A program made the translations under genes and the position numbers. The notes under the pieces are model-generated. The model did not search any database, had not been told where the DNA came from, and saw only the letters and a list, made by a program, of their open reading frames with translations. From Misgurnus anguillicaudatus (taxonomy: Eukaryota; Chordata; Actinopteri; Cypriniformes; Cobitidae), in NCBI RefSeq assembly GCF_027580225.2, contig NC_073358.2:43314501-43378500 (forward strand): a stretch of DNA of 64,000 nt. Reading direction: 5' to 3'. Shown in pieces: positions 46,585 to 57,930 of this stretch (within the stretch, counting starts at the first letter, position 1; each line of letters begins with the position of its first letter).

Positions 46585-46765
46585 TTTTGTTTAGTCATTT
46601 CACTTTATTTATTATGACTCAACTTGTATACTTAAATGTTCTGATTTCTTTGTATGAGTTCAATATTTGGCTTGACAACTACATTTGGAGGAAATTTTGT
46701 GTGAATAGCCCATTTAGAAATCCCCTTGCTGATGTGTCAAATACTTTTTTTCCGCGCTGTAAATG
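46585..46765 (-). mobile_element. Tc1-like terminus in opposite orientation (pair to 16872)
   Basis: The complement carries GGAAAAAAAGTATTTGACAC and CATTTAAGTATACAAGTTGA, which match text at 16872-17030. Only the end is present, without a transposase. Confidence 0.75.
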
Positions 46766-47837
46766 GTACATATTAGGACAATTTTAAAGAGTGCCTGCCC
46801 CCGTGAGCATTTTTCTGAAATTGTAAAGATATGAGTGTGAGTAAATGATGACAACATCATTTTCACTTTGGTTTGAAGTATTGCTTTAATTGTATTTGTA
46901 CAAGATACTGCACACGTGTACTCTCATATGATAAAGTTCAAATTTCTGTACTGAAGTGCTTGAAGAGGTCTCTGAGTAAGACCTCTTAGCTTTAAACAGG
47001 ATCAGCAGGATACATATGTAAGACGGAAATAGTCATTTTAGGAATTATGCCTGAGAGTTTGTTCATGACTCTGTCTCAAGCTTGGGCACACAATTTCAAT
47101 CTCCTCAGAAGATTTGTCCCAGGCTTAAGCTGGCTAAACGGAGCAGGATTTGTCAGACCAGGAGATACATGCTGGTTTTAGAAATGGCCCACTGGTCAAA
47201 TAATACATTTCATATATTGCAAACTCCCACTCTGAGAGATCACTTACTGGGTTAGACATGGGTGAGTAACCATCTTTCAAAAGGAGCATTTCACCCATGA
47301 GATTAGTTACTTATTATAGGGACGGTTTGCATATAGAAATCTTAAAGGTACAGTCAGATGCACAAAATAGTTTGCATCAAAGGGTTCGAGAGAAAGTGTA
47401 ATATACATACAACTAAATTACAACTGCGTTTTGTGTAAGAAACCTTCAGCATTTTCAAGGAAAAAAATATGATTTCTGTTTGGTGTGGCTAACCTGTCTG
47501 TGTGGTAACCTTTGACTGGCATCTGTTGGTGTTAGTGTTGCAAAATTCAAGGCTTTTTTCAATTTGAAAAAAATTGCAGAGTTGCCTATAACAGGGAACT
47601 TAAATGTACTTAAAAAAAATCTTGAAGCATAATTTTGTTTAAAACAACAAGATTTAATGCAGTTTCTCTCCTGCAGATTCCTCGGTCACATGCACACAGC
47701 TTACTGAAGGGGCATTAAAGCTTGCATGTACCCTGATTCATTTCTTGAATCCTGCACACAAAATTGTGTAAAAATGTCAATTTTTGCTTGTATTCACGTA
47801 AATTACATACATTAGGTGAGATAATAAAAAAGTACCG
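46766..47837. other. No feature recognised
   Basis: Unique AT-rich sequence with no exon or element ends. Confidence 0.4.
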
Positions 47838-48812
47838 GTAACACTTTACTTGAAGGGGTTTTCATAAGACTGACATGACACCTTCATAATCATGACATGA
47901 CCTGTGTCATGAACATGAAGAAGACTTTATGCACATTTATGACAATTGTCATCAAGTATCATTTGTTCAATTATGTAATTTTTAATGAAAAGATGACATT
48001 GTTTAGATGTCTTTGTTATGACAACTTCACTGTAAAAAAATTGCTGTAATTTTGCAGCTGGTTGCCAGTAACTTACTGTAGAAGATAAAGTCTAAAAATG
48101 TTTCATGTTCATTTAACTTTAAACAAAATGTTGCCAGTAAATAACATAAATGTAAAATCTACGGTAAGTTACTGGCAGCTAGTTGCCAGTAATACCCAGT
48201 AATACTGTAATTTCTACAGAAATGTTTTACAGTGTTGACATTAACCAATACATCATAACTTGTCATGAAAACTTGACATTACCAAGACAACATAACTGAC
48301 CACTTTTTACCAGTGATACAAATATACTTTGTCATTAAAATGTCATTAAGTGTTAATACTCTGTGAAAGTTTTATAACAGCGTCATGACTATTCTTCAGT
48401 TTTTTTTAAAGTAAAAAAGTTTGATAAAATTATATTTTATTGCATTTGGAGACAGATTAATGGTTTAAGCCATGCAGCGTTGAGTCCATTTGTCAATTTA
48501 TACCACTGTAGTTGAGGTCAACAAAAATATTCATGATGCTGTTATAAAACTATTTGACAGAGTATTAACATTTAATGACAGTTTAATTTAATGTTAATCC
48601 ATAAAGCTTGATAGTTTCTTAAGTCTGATAATGATTCTGTTATGTCATGTTTATGACAGATTTATGACAAGTTATGATGCATTGGTTTATGTCAAGTTGT
48701 CATAACAAAGACATCTCAAATAATGTCATCTTTGCATTTAAAATGACATAACTGAACGAATGACACGTGTCATGTCATGATTATGAAGGTGTCATCTCAT
48801 CTCAGAATATAT
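47838..48812. mobile_element. Long foldback element, split by a CACTG MITE
   Basis: GACACCTTCATAATCATGAC at 47878 complements GTCATGATTATGAAGGTGTC at 48774. Further inverted words are TGTCTTTGTTATGACAACTT with TTGTCATAACAAAGACATC, and TTAATACTCTGTGAAAGTTT with AACTATTTGACAGAGTATTAA. The arms are about 350 bp with loose similarity. Its interruption at 48029-48235 belongs to another family. Confidence 0.75.
48029..48235. mobile_element. MITE of the CACTGTAAAAAAATTGC family, copy 1
   Basis: CACTGTAAAAAAATTGC complements the right end GAAATGTTTTACAGTG only at the outer 10-11 bases. Inner words TTGCCAGTAACTTACTG and AGTTACTGGCAGCTAG pair further. Copy 2 in the opposite orientation is at 62151-62359. 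Confidence 0.8.
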
Positions 48813-49069
48813 CTCATCCAAAATCCTTCAGAATTTATTCATATTATAAGGATTTTTGATCAAATAAATTCAGGCTCGATGAGCGCAAGTATCAGGATTC
48901 TTCAAAATTTGTATTTCCTTGCATGCATGTCTGCTTATGAAAAACAAAATGTTTATTTATGCTTGTATATGACATAGTTTATATAAATGTCCCTAAATTT
49001 CCAAATAATTCCCATAAATTCCCATGAATTCACATTAAGTTTCCAATTTGGAATATTTCCAAAATTAAA
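48813..49069. other. No feature recognised
   Basis: Short AT-rich sequence, nothing supported. Confidence 0.4.
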
Positions 49070-49287
49070 GGCGGAGTCCATGATGTTTGAAAGACAATGT
49101 TGATATTTGAAATCACCTAAACAAACACGCCCCTACCCCAATAGAATCTGGACCTTCTGTTGATAGACCCGCCCCACACATACGCAACCCGGCATTTGAT
49201 TTGATTTGATTGGCTCTAAGTGTGTTTTGGTAGTCGGCCCGTCTCCTTTCCAAACCGTTTTTCAAACATCGTGGACTCTGCCTTTAA
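49070..49287. mobile_element. MITE with TTAAAGGCGGAGTCCA ends
   Basis: TTAAAGGCGGAGTCCATGAT at the left complements the right end ATCGTGGACTCTGCCTTTAA, with continuation through TGTTTGAAA/TTTCAAACA. It is about 218 bp and non-coding. Confidence 0.85.
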
Positions 49288-49315
49288 GTTCCCAACAAGC
49301 AAAAACTATAGACCC

Positions 49316-49412
49316 AATAAAGTCCAGCTATGAGTAACCCACGTTTACCCTAAAAAAACTTAAATTTGGTTACATGCCATTTTTGCAAATAACTTTAAGA
49401 TGTCTGATATTC
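49316..49412. repeat. Dispersed segment shared (inverted) with 26083-26200
   Basis: TATGAGTAACCCAC and TTGGTTACATGCCA are the complements of words at 26083-26200. It is a repeat of unknown class. Confidence 0.55.
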
Positions 49413-49515
49413 CAACATGTAAGCAAAGTCAACATGTGTTCAATGTGTTTGCTTTCATTTGTTCTAAATGTATACATATCGACTATTGTTGGGCTATAGA
49501 CGTCTACCAGTATTA

Positions 49516-49840
49516 GGGCCGATTCACACCGGCTGCGTGGCGTATCTGTTGCGTGTCAGTTGCATGGCGGCTGTGTCGCGTTTTTTGTGTCTGTACATAC
49601 CAGAAGCGTGCCTGATGCAGCTGTTGCTATAGGTGACATATATTTTGCCTGGAAACGCTTCCAAGACGTTTGCTTGTGGCGTGAAAAATAGGCGTCAGTC
49701 CTATTCCTAGCATGCACGCGTTTTCGGCGTGTCATGCAGGCGGTGTGAACTGTCAAACCTGCTAACATGGGAGCCTAAATAAAAACGGACATGCTACGCA
49801 GCTGAGACGCACACGCCACGCAGCCGGCGTGAATCGGCCC
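49516..49840. mobile_element. Harbinger-like MITE with TTA duplication
   Basis: GGGCCGATTCACACCGGCTG at the left is the complement, with one difference, of the right end CAGCCGGCGTGAATCGGCCC. The 3-bp sequence TTA is on both sides (49513-49515 and 49841-49843). The 3-bp duplication fits PIF-Harbinger-type elements. It is 325 bp and non-coding. Confidence 0.85.
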
Positions 49841-50133
49841 TTAGACTTTCACCGAAGGCCTAAATATAGCCTTGTTTTAGCCAAAATTGCTTTTCGGGAA
49901 GTTTCTGGAATTTTTTTTCGGAAACTTTCCACCCCTTTGCAACCCTAATTGGTGTCTACAAAATTTCAGTTTGTAAGGCCCCATTTACATCTTATAATAA
50001 CACTCAACTTGTGATGTTATCTAGCAGTGTTAAATACAGGTGTAAATAGTGTCAGATGCAGAAGCAAATTGGTTTACAATTCAGGAAAACATGTATCCAC
50101 GTTACAATCGAAGTGAAGGCACTAAGTTTTCTT

Positions 50134-50245
50134 GCAACTTGTTTTTCTGTAGCTCAGTTAGTAGAGCATTATTTTAGTAACACGAAAGTGATGAACACTC
50201 ACATACTAGTGAAAAATGTATACCTTGAATGCACTGTAAGTCACT
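50134..50245 (+). mobile_element. tRNA-derived SINE-like copy (5' part)
   Basis: GTAGCTCAGTTAGTAGAGC matches a tRNA D arm. It is followed by the family text TATACCTTGAATGCACTGTA, and is cut off before the GCCAAATGCAT tail. An old retroposed relic. Confidence 0.6.
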
Positions 50246-51179
50246 CTGGAGAGATGTTGATATGTCCCACCGAAACTCTGTTGCAACTGGAAAAGCATTA
50301 CCATAAAAAATTAAAACTGTCACGAACTGTGGTTATTGTTGTTGAATTGGTTTAATGGAGCAGTTCAGTTAAAAGATGTTACTCGTGCACTCATGATACA
50401 GTTATTAGAGCTCATTAGTATTATAAATGGCTCCTTTTATCTCAAAGGGGAAGCGAGAGAGATAGTCTCCATCTGCCAGCTTGAGAGTTTTTCCTCTCTT
50501 GTTAGACAAGGAATCACACATATGGACTCAGGTGAGTCTTGTTTTTCTAGTGCATAAAGCTAAAAATAACCACAGAAATGGGATCTTTCTCTTTCTCTCA
50601 TTTTTTCTGTCTCCGAGAGACATCTCTGTGTGCGTGTGATTAAGCTGCTGTTTCTATTCTTTATACTCGTGTGTACTTGAACCCGACCCACCAGACAAGC
50701 TCAGTTTTAGTAACATTTCACCATCAAGTCATTTTGAACCCCTGTGTTGTTATATTTGTTTTATTTAGCACAATTGGAATTGAAGGCCATGAGATCGCAA
50801 ATGCACATCAGGTGCTCCATAGGCCATTGCAGTACTCAATATGAACAGTCATTATATGGAAAGTATTTTTTGTGAGAATTCTTCAATATTTTCATTTTAG
50901 GTTTAGAATCACATAATGAATAAATAATAACAAAGTTTATGAAGTACCTTGATCATCTGTCTGTGCTGATCTACCGTCCTTTTTCTATTATAGTTTCAAA
51001 ACAAATTGACTTTTTTATACTTCTCTTTATTGTTATTGTGTTTTGCGCCAGTGTTCAGTCAATTGTCATCCTCGTTCAGCTCATGCGCAATGCGAGCATC
51101 GCACACAGAAACATACTGTATGTACTTACACATGCACACACACTCCTGCTTGGGTTCGTACGTTTACATGCTACCAAAT
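50246..51179. other. No feature recognised
   Basis: Frames at 50336-50557 and 50939-51181 have no splice or domain support. Confidence 0.4.
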
Positions 51180-52470
51180 AATACGTATTGATGGCTCAAT
51201 CGGATTGGAAAGCCTTCATGTAAACACCTTAATAAATATGATTGAGGTTGATCGGATGCAAATTGCGATCATATTGAAATAGGTGGTGTAGTCTAATCTG
51301 TGATCCGATCATCAGGAGAAAAATACACATGTGAACACGTGAATCGTAGTATTTTCACATGCAAAATATAAATGAATCTTATTTATGTATCACATGATTC
51401 TCGTTTATTATGGTAATGGGGTATGCGGCATGAAGAAAATGAAAATATTTTTATTAAAAAACACTCAAATAAAACTTAATTTTGAAGAAACTATGACAGA
51501 AAATGAACACATACGAATTAAATGTTTTTAACAGATACCTCTAATGGGAATAGCTGCGTGATGAAGTGAAACTAAAGGGTTAATAAACACAAACTGAAGC
51601 AGATGTTGTAGAACGTCTAGCGAACGATGATAGCGCGAATATTGTAAAAACAAATTATTTCCCACTATTAATTACATTATATTAAAGGAGTGTAACTACT
51701 GTAGCATGTAAATAATGCACATAAATAACGTGAGCAAGAGCGTTCAACAATTATTTTGAATCAACAGGCACGTGCAACCTAGCTAGCAGGTTGCTCACAC
51801 AACAAAATCACCAGCTAACTTACTTTAAAATTGCAAGAACTGTAGACTAATACAAAAACATAAGTCAAGTTACAGTCCTCACGGACATGCGTTTTATCAA
51901 CTGGCTATCCTCCAGACAGTGACAGACCACATCTTTCTCTCAATTCGGCCGTGTGGCGTGCGTGCACGCTAGCGGTGTGAAGCACGTCCGCGCTATTCAC
52001 CGAGATGTTTTATCAACTGGCTATCCTCCAGACAGTGACGGACCATGTCTTTCTCTCATTTCAGCCGTGTGGTTCACGTGCGTGCCTGCTTGAGGTGTGA
52101 AGCGCGCGTGCGCTATTCTCCGAGATGCACTTGACGGCCTTATTTGCAGCGAAATGTTTTTTTTTTGGACGACCTAGTTAAGGCGGTAGGGTTTCCCAGC
52201 TTAGGCGGGCCGCCCAAACTGCAAAGTGCTGCAGGGAACCCTGGGCTCTGCATAGTCTTTGAGATGTTTTTGGGCTAGTTTTGAATGTCAGTTGGGCTGG
52301 TTTTGATACATGAATCTGGCAACCCTGGCTGTGCACTTGCGCAGACTTTGGTTCAGATTATATAGAATTCACATGTAAACAAACAATGCAGTGTTTAGGG
52401 TACAAGTAAACTATATTGTCGTAAACCTGCAATCGGATTAAATTTAGTCGGATTGACAAAATGTTGTGCA
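51180..52470. mobile_element. Large decayed element with TCGGATT ends and a tandem duplication
   Basis: TCAATCGGATTGG and TTCATGTAAACAC near the left complement CTGCAATCGGATTAAATT and CATGTAAACA near the right, in loose fashion. In between, 51891-52007 and 52008-52125 are tandem copies of a unit of about 117 bp. CAGGGAACCCTGGG (52232-52245) resembles a hAT terminus. It is probably a composite of more than one insertion. Confidence 0.5.
51891..52125. repeat. Tandem duplication of a 117-bp unit
   Basis: Both units start TTTTATCAACTGGCTATCCT and carry GACAGTGAC, TGTGAAGC and CGCTATTC words before a CCGAGATG end. They differ at scattered positions. Confidence 0.85.
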
Positions 52471-53190
52471 TGTAAACATATCCAGGGTTTAACAGAAACA
52501 AATAAGTAAATAAGAATTTATTCTGCATAAAAATACAGTGGTGCATGTTACAGTTCAGAGGGTAATGATGCCATGAATATGCTAATCAGGTTGTGATGTC
52601 ATCCAGTGCCATCATCTTACAAAATCCACGGGAAACACTGCATAGCATACTGTATTGATTTTTACCTTTTTCTTTCTAAAATAACTGCTGTTTTTCTTTC
52701 ACACCATCTGTATCCAAAGGAAATAAGAGAAGCTCTCCTGTTTTTATTAAAAATATCCTCCATTATATGAATCAAACATGACCTTGTCCAATGATTGTGC
52801 TTCCACACATCTCTCAGGACTGGCATTACACAAGGGAACAGACAACACACAACCTTTTGCAACTCTTTTGAGTTAGTGAAGAGTCATTTGTTCTGTTTAC
52901 CAGATTTATACAAAAGCGAACATTTACAAGGGCAAAAGATTAATAGCACTCTCTAAAATTTGAATATTAACTTGCATCATTAATGGTGCAAACATTGCAC
53001 AATGTAAATACCATTGAATGTTTACCCTGAGACAGATTTTGCAACTTTATTTTCCAAGCTAATTGAGAAGACATGCACTGTCTTTTAGATTTTTTTAGGC
53101 AAGTAAATCATACCAGTTTCTGACTAATCATATAAATCAACCTGTTTGGTCTGGTGCCATTATGGCTAAATTACTGTTTGCATTTTTCAG
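52471..53190. other. Sequence upstream of the transmembrane exon; no separate feature
   Basis: AT-rich sequence with no element ends. The minus-strand frame 52662-52862 lacks support. Confidence 0.4.
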
Positions 53191-53293
53191 ACCGACAGGC
53201 GTTTTAATTGGCATCTTTATAAGCCTCATTGTTCTGACATCCCTTTGTGCTTTTCTAACCGGAACATTGAGGAAATTCAGTCTGATTGAACAG
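53191..53293 (+). CDS. Likely exon encoding a transmembrane segment, unknown gene
   Basis: The acceptor TGTTTGCATTTTTCAG precedes a 103-base exon. The first base completes a codon, and the rest gives 34 codons ending in phase 0 at CAG, with donor GTGCGC. The peptide starts Pro-Thr-Gly, then runs through about 20 hydrophobic residues (LIGIFISLIVLT, then SLCAFLT), followed by a basic LRK and an ending SLIEQ. That is a textbook single-pass segment with a cytosolic basic flank. It joins the 33796-33936 exon through a Lys codon formed across the junction. The gene could be a type I membrane protein. I do not recognise it, and one or more exons may lie between. Confidence 0.6.
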
Positions 53294-53571
53294 GTGCGCT
53301 CTCATATCCGTTGGCTGATTCTTTCCAAATGATCATTCCGACTTTTCATGCCTAATATTCTCTGTCTCATTAATGAAATATCTCTTCACGATTGGGCTGA
53401 ATGCTGCAGATCTAACAATTATCTAACAGTTTGTATTCCAGTTTATTTATATTCATGACATGATTGCCTGCATAAAAGATGTTCAAATACTAATATCCTG
53501 TTTTTGTTTAAAATGCAGATGGGTGATTCTCGCAAAATTAGACTTATGAGGTGTCATGAAACATAACTAGT
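53294..53571. other. No feature recognised
   Basis: Intron-like AT-rich sequence. Confidence 0.4.
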
Positions 53572-53785
53572 CGGAGCAAATGGTGTAGTGGATAGTGTTC
53601 CGACATATGGTGCAGATGCACTTCCGGGGACCCAAGTTCGAATCCTGGCTCGAGGTTTTTTGCCGATCACATACCCCTCGCTTCACCCTGTACTTTTTTG
53701 TCATCTCTCAGTTACTTTCTATCAAATAAAGACAAAAATTGCCCAAAACTCTTTCAAAGACTTCTATAACTCATACATCTAATGT
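53572..53785 (+). mobile_element. tRNA-derived SINE with A and B boxes
   Basis: TGGTGTAGTGG (A-box) and GTTCGAATCC (B-box) are spaced as in a tRNA gene. The first seven bases GGAGCAA do not pair with the 3' side, and the sequence continues into a non-tRNA tail ending near CAAATAAAGACAAAAATTGC. This marks it as a SINE, not a functional tRNA. Confidence 0.75.
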
Positions 53786-54183
53786 TTCTCTTCACAAACA
53801 ATCATCAATTACTTTCAGACCTGCCATTATGTTTAATGATCTAGAGTTGCCTCTGCCTCTCTTTTTGTGCTCTTGTCTGTCCATCAGCCCTTTGACTGCC
53901 TGTATAATTCACTTGTCTGATTAGCTTGTGTACTATTATCACTTACATGCAAAGGCCAATTTCCTCATGCCTGTTGCTCCATCACGCACTGTCGCACACA
54001 CATAGACGCAAGAACCGATAATGGACCCGGACATGCACAAACACTGGACATTACAAGCCTGATATGCTCAATGCCTAGTTATTCGTTTTACATCGTGCAT
54101 ATTGGGCTAATTATCACCCAAGAGGATGAGCCGATATTCACCTGGGCAGGAAATACACTAACAATCATGTGCTTGTTTCTTTA
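53786..54183. other. No feature recognised
   Basis: No supported exon or element ends. Confidence 0.4.
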
Positions 54184-54596
54184 AAGGGGACATTTCACAA
54201 GACTTTTTTAAGATGCCAAATAAATCTTTGGTGTCCCCAGAGTACAAACGGGAAGTTTTAGCTCAAAATATCATATAGATAATATATTATATCAAGTTAA
54301 AATTGTCACTTTGTAGGTGTATGCAAAAATGTGTCGTTTTGGGTGTGTCATTTAACATGCAAATGAGCTGATCTCTGTACTAAATGGCAGTGGAGTGGTT
54401 GGATAGTGAAGATTAAGGGCGGTATTATCCCCTTCTGACATCACAGGGGGAGCCATATTTCAATAAGCTATATGTTCACATGCTTGCCAGAGAATGGTTT
54501 ACCATAACTAAGTTACTTGGTTGATTTTATTCACATTTTCTAGGTTGATAAAAGCACTGGGGACAAAATTATAGCACTTTAACATGAAAAATGTTA
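54184..54596. mobile_element. MITE of the GGGGACATTTCAC family
   Basis: It starts AAAGGGGACATTTCACAAGA and follows the family text through ATGCAAATGAGCTGATC and ATTATCCCCTTCTGAC to ACATGAAAAATGT. The right terminus is lost where the next element begins. Confidence 0.8.
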
Positions 54597-55742
54597 GAGT
54601 CAAACATTGGATTCTTACAGTTTTGAAATCCATTCAGCTGATCTCCGGGTCTGGCGCTAGCACAATTAGCATTGCGCTAAAAATAACCCATAGATGTGTA
54701 CACTAGATGTCGCCTTAGCTACAGCAGTTCATTGGACCGAATGCGTCAACTAGAGCCGCCATCTTGAAACAGGGGAATCTCGCATCAGCGTCATTGTAGG
54801 CAATGGTGTAACAGAAATAACTCCTCATGAACGCGATTTTCTTGGTTTTCTTTTGGTTCGTTTCAACAGTCAGACATGTATTTAGCATTTAGTCCAGGAA
54901 AAAAAAAAGTTTTAATTTTATGAAAATTTACTTTTTCTAACTGTGATGCATAGTGCTAGTAGCCCTAACATCCATACGCAGCACAAAAGTCCGGCATCGT
55001 CCATGAATTCGAACTACAGGCGGAGTTAGCAGCTTTACCTAGATACCTCCTATGACAAGACCCCTGTTCTAAGACGGCGGCGGTTTTGACGCATGCTCAG
55101 AGCCCCAATGCGACATCTAGTGTATATATCTATGAAAATAACCAATAACCAAAGAGTTTCGATATTTTTCCTATTTAAAACTTGACTCTTCTGTAGTTAC
55201 ATCGTGTACTAAGACAGACAGAAAATTAAAAGTTGTTATTGTCTAGAAGGCAGATATGGCTAGGAACTATACTCTCATTCTGGCGTGATAATCAAGGACT
55301 TTGCTGATGTATTGTGGCTGCGGCGGGCGTAGTGATGTTGCACACTGCCCGAAAATAGTCCCCTTGGTTATTCTCAATGGCAGGGGACTATTTTCGGACA
55401 GTGCGTAATATCACTATGCCTGCTGCATGAATGATAGTATAGTCCTAAACACATTTGCCTAGAAAATCGCAACTTTAAATTTTTCGTCGGTCTTTGTACA
55501 CAATGCAACCACAGAAGAGTCAAGTTTTAAATACGAAAAATATTGAAACTATTTGATTATTTTTTTAGCGTGATGCTAATGATCTAATCAGATTCAATGG
55601 ATTGTGCTAACCTATGCTAAAAGTCCTAGCGGCAGACCCGGAGATCAGCTGAATTGATTCCAAAACGGTAAGAATCAAATGTTTAACTCTAGGGGAGCTG
55701 GAAAATAAGCATATTTTCAAAAAAAGTGGAGTGTCCCTTTAA
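54597..55742. mobile_element. Large foldback MITE with inner inverted repeat, split by a hAT-like element
   Basis: GTTTTGAAATCCATTCAGCT complements AGCTGAATTGATTCCAAAAC near the right end, and the right terminus is AGTGGAGTGTCCCTTT. The inner palindrome uses AGTCCCC and GGGGACT words at 55355-55395. The diverged right-hand half recurs at 62480-62730. The 54689-55134 segment is an insertion. Confidence 0.75.
54689..55134. mobile_element. Nested hAT-like element, 8-9-bp TSD
   Basis: CATAGATGTGTACACTAGA complements the right end TCTAGTGTATATATCTATG, with two mismatches over 25 bases. AAAATAACC is duplicated at 54680-54688 and 55135-55143. The element is 446 bp and contains GGCGGCGG and GCCGCC words. 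Confidence 0.85.
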
Positions 55743-56559
55743 ACTTAATGCATGAGATTTCTGGAATATTTTCTGTACTGTAATACTACACAGATAATTT
55801 ATCAGAAAAGATATTGGGTCCGGGTTTAAATACAGTATGTGCTGGGAGCAATGAAGGGGTTAGGGTTCGGATGGATATAGTGGCCAGGTGAGCCCCTGTA
55901 GTTAGATGTCACAATAGCACCATCTGGCTACAGAAAGCCTCTCTTTGATGACCGTTTGCAAGGAGGAACGTAACAACATTATCAATGCACTATTATGTGT
56001 AATTCTTGACACATAAATAAAGGCACAGTGACCTACCCATTTTCATTGGTACAGTCTTGCACCAGGAGTCTAATCTTAGCATGATGTAGTTGCAAGACTC
56101 GCGTGCACGAATGTCGTATCCAAGCCTAAAACCTACTTTCCCATTCAGGCCAGACAGTGTGTCTTAGATGGTTTCGCATGGGTAAAATATAGCAGAACGA
56201 TTCCGGATGATGGCAGGAATGGCAGTTTTGGGCTGTAATTAGCATCAGTGTGCCAGCAGAGCAGATAAGATGCGGATGGGTCTTCATGCATGAAATTAGC
56301 CTCGGTGTTAGCAGCCCCTGTCATCAGGCAGCGTTAAGCATTAGTCTCAGTGGTGGCAGTCTTACTCATCAGGAAACATTAGAAATTAGCTTTACCACTT
56401 ACAGGCAAATTCATAATATATCATTAATAGAAAAATATGAGATAAGTCGCCACTGCACTACAGTAGCTTCTCATAGTTAAGTGAAAGTCCAAGGCCTTCC
56501 CAATCACAAAAATAATACTTGTGAAACTGTGAACTTTGTCTTTATTATTTGAAGGCACA
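55743..56559. other. No feature recognised
   Basis: Unique-looking, moderately GC-balanced sequence. The plus-strand frame 56250-56480 has no splice or domain support. Confidence 0.4.
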
Positions 56560-57010
56560 GTCCAGAGCCCCCTAATGGTTTAATACCCTGGGCACATGCC
56601 CCACAAAAGCCTGTTTGGTAATCTGTCTGATGTTACTGGCATGTAATGTAGAACGCATTAGGCCCACTTAACTGCATGGACCTAGCGGCCGTTTGCTAAT
56701 CACTAATGGCAAAAGCAGGTCGCTACACCCATAAGTGTCGTTTAATGCATAAGAGAGCCAATCGCTGCACAGACAAAACCACACTATTGATTAGAGTTAA
56801 AGAGACGCCCTGCACGCATTTCACCACATACATATTTACACTGCCAGTGGCGCACATTAGCACTGCCCTAAAATGATTAATCTCAGGGTCAGTACACGTC
56901 GGTCCGTAATGGCTTGAAAAGCAGCAGGTGGAACATGGGGAGTACTGTTAGCTGGAGAGCTGTGCCAGATATTTAACAAGGTCAATTGACCCCTATACTA
57001 GTAAGTTTAG
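56560..57010. promoter_or_regulatory. Repeat-free block with alternating motif words; candidate regulatory sequence
   Basis: No terminal repeats. It carries ATTAGG and GCTAATCACTAATGG, AATGCATAAGAGAGCCAATC and AAAATGATTAATCTC, which resemble homeodomain-type sites. Conservation is a guess from composition only. Confidence 0.3.
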
Positions 57011-57383
57011 AAGAGACAGTGTTTGTGTGTGACACAGAGAAATGTACTGATGGTTTGTGCAAATCCAGGCCAAAGTGAGGGGAGGGGTCAGATAGAAATG
57101 CTATCAAATTCTGGCTACTGAATTATTTTTGAGCTGTAAATGTCATAAAATCTTACATGACGTAAAAGCAATGCGCAAGTGGAATTGTCTATGGTGCATT
57201 TAATTTTATTTAATGTACATTGTGGCTGATTATATATTATGCAGGGAAAATGTGCATTTTCAGATGAGTGCACTTGCTCTGAATGATGCATGCAAAGAAA
57301 TTTTGACATTGCAAATGTAGAAGTTTATTTTGCGCGTCCTATGTGTGATATACAGTACTGTAATTCAAATGATTAATGATATT
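57011..57383. other. No feature recognised
   Basis: Nothing supported. Confidence 0.4.
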
Positions 57384-57930
57384 TTAAAGAGCACCTATTG
57401 TCTGATTCACGTTTTTATATTTCCTTTGGTGTGAAAGTTTGTATTAGTACATTTTAATGATATACTAAAAGTACAAACCCCAAAGTAAACGATGTCGCGA
57501 GTTATCGTTTCCAATGTAAATCTCTTTTCTTGGTCTACAACAAACACACGGATTGTAGGCAACAGTTTACTTCCTGAGATTGGTGATGTAGTAAAGACCG
57601 ACATTATCATATTTCCTCCTGCTTCAGACTCACAGCCTATATGTTAACTCCTGTTAGCAACCAAATCTTTCAAACATGGTAAGGAGCGTCACATTTCCTG
57701 CTCATGTAAGAGGTATTCAGACCAATTACAACGTACAGATTAGCTGGCCAATCAGGGACACAGCGCTTTTCAAATCTGTGCGTTTCAGGAAGAGAGTGAA
57801 ATCTGGAGCTACAAAAATGTACGATATGTGAAACCATAAACCACGCAAATAAATTGAAAAATACCAAAATCACAAAATAATGTTGTTTTTAGCAATGAAA
57901 TAGGTACACTTTTACAAAGGCTCAACTCAA
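57384..57930. mobile_element. Dispersed repeat with AAAGAGCACCTATTGTC start
   Basis: AAAGAGCACCTATTGTCTGA resembles a cyprinid repeat, and AGCAATGAAATAGGTAC at the right is a partial complement (GGTGCT/TAGGTAC). TTTCCTCCTGCTTCAGACTC lies inside. The class is uncertain. Confidence 0.45.

Noticed and set aside
50134..50170. tRNA gene start
   Set aside because: Only the D-arm-like segment is present, with no T arm or acceptor stem, and the family tail follows.
53572..53660. Functional tRNA gene
   Set aside because: A and B boxes are present, but the acceptor stem does not pair and a long non-tRNA tail follows, so I call it a SINE.
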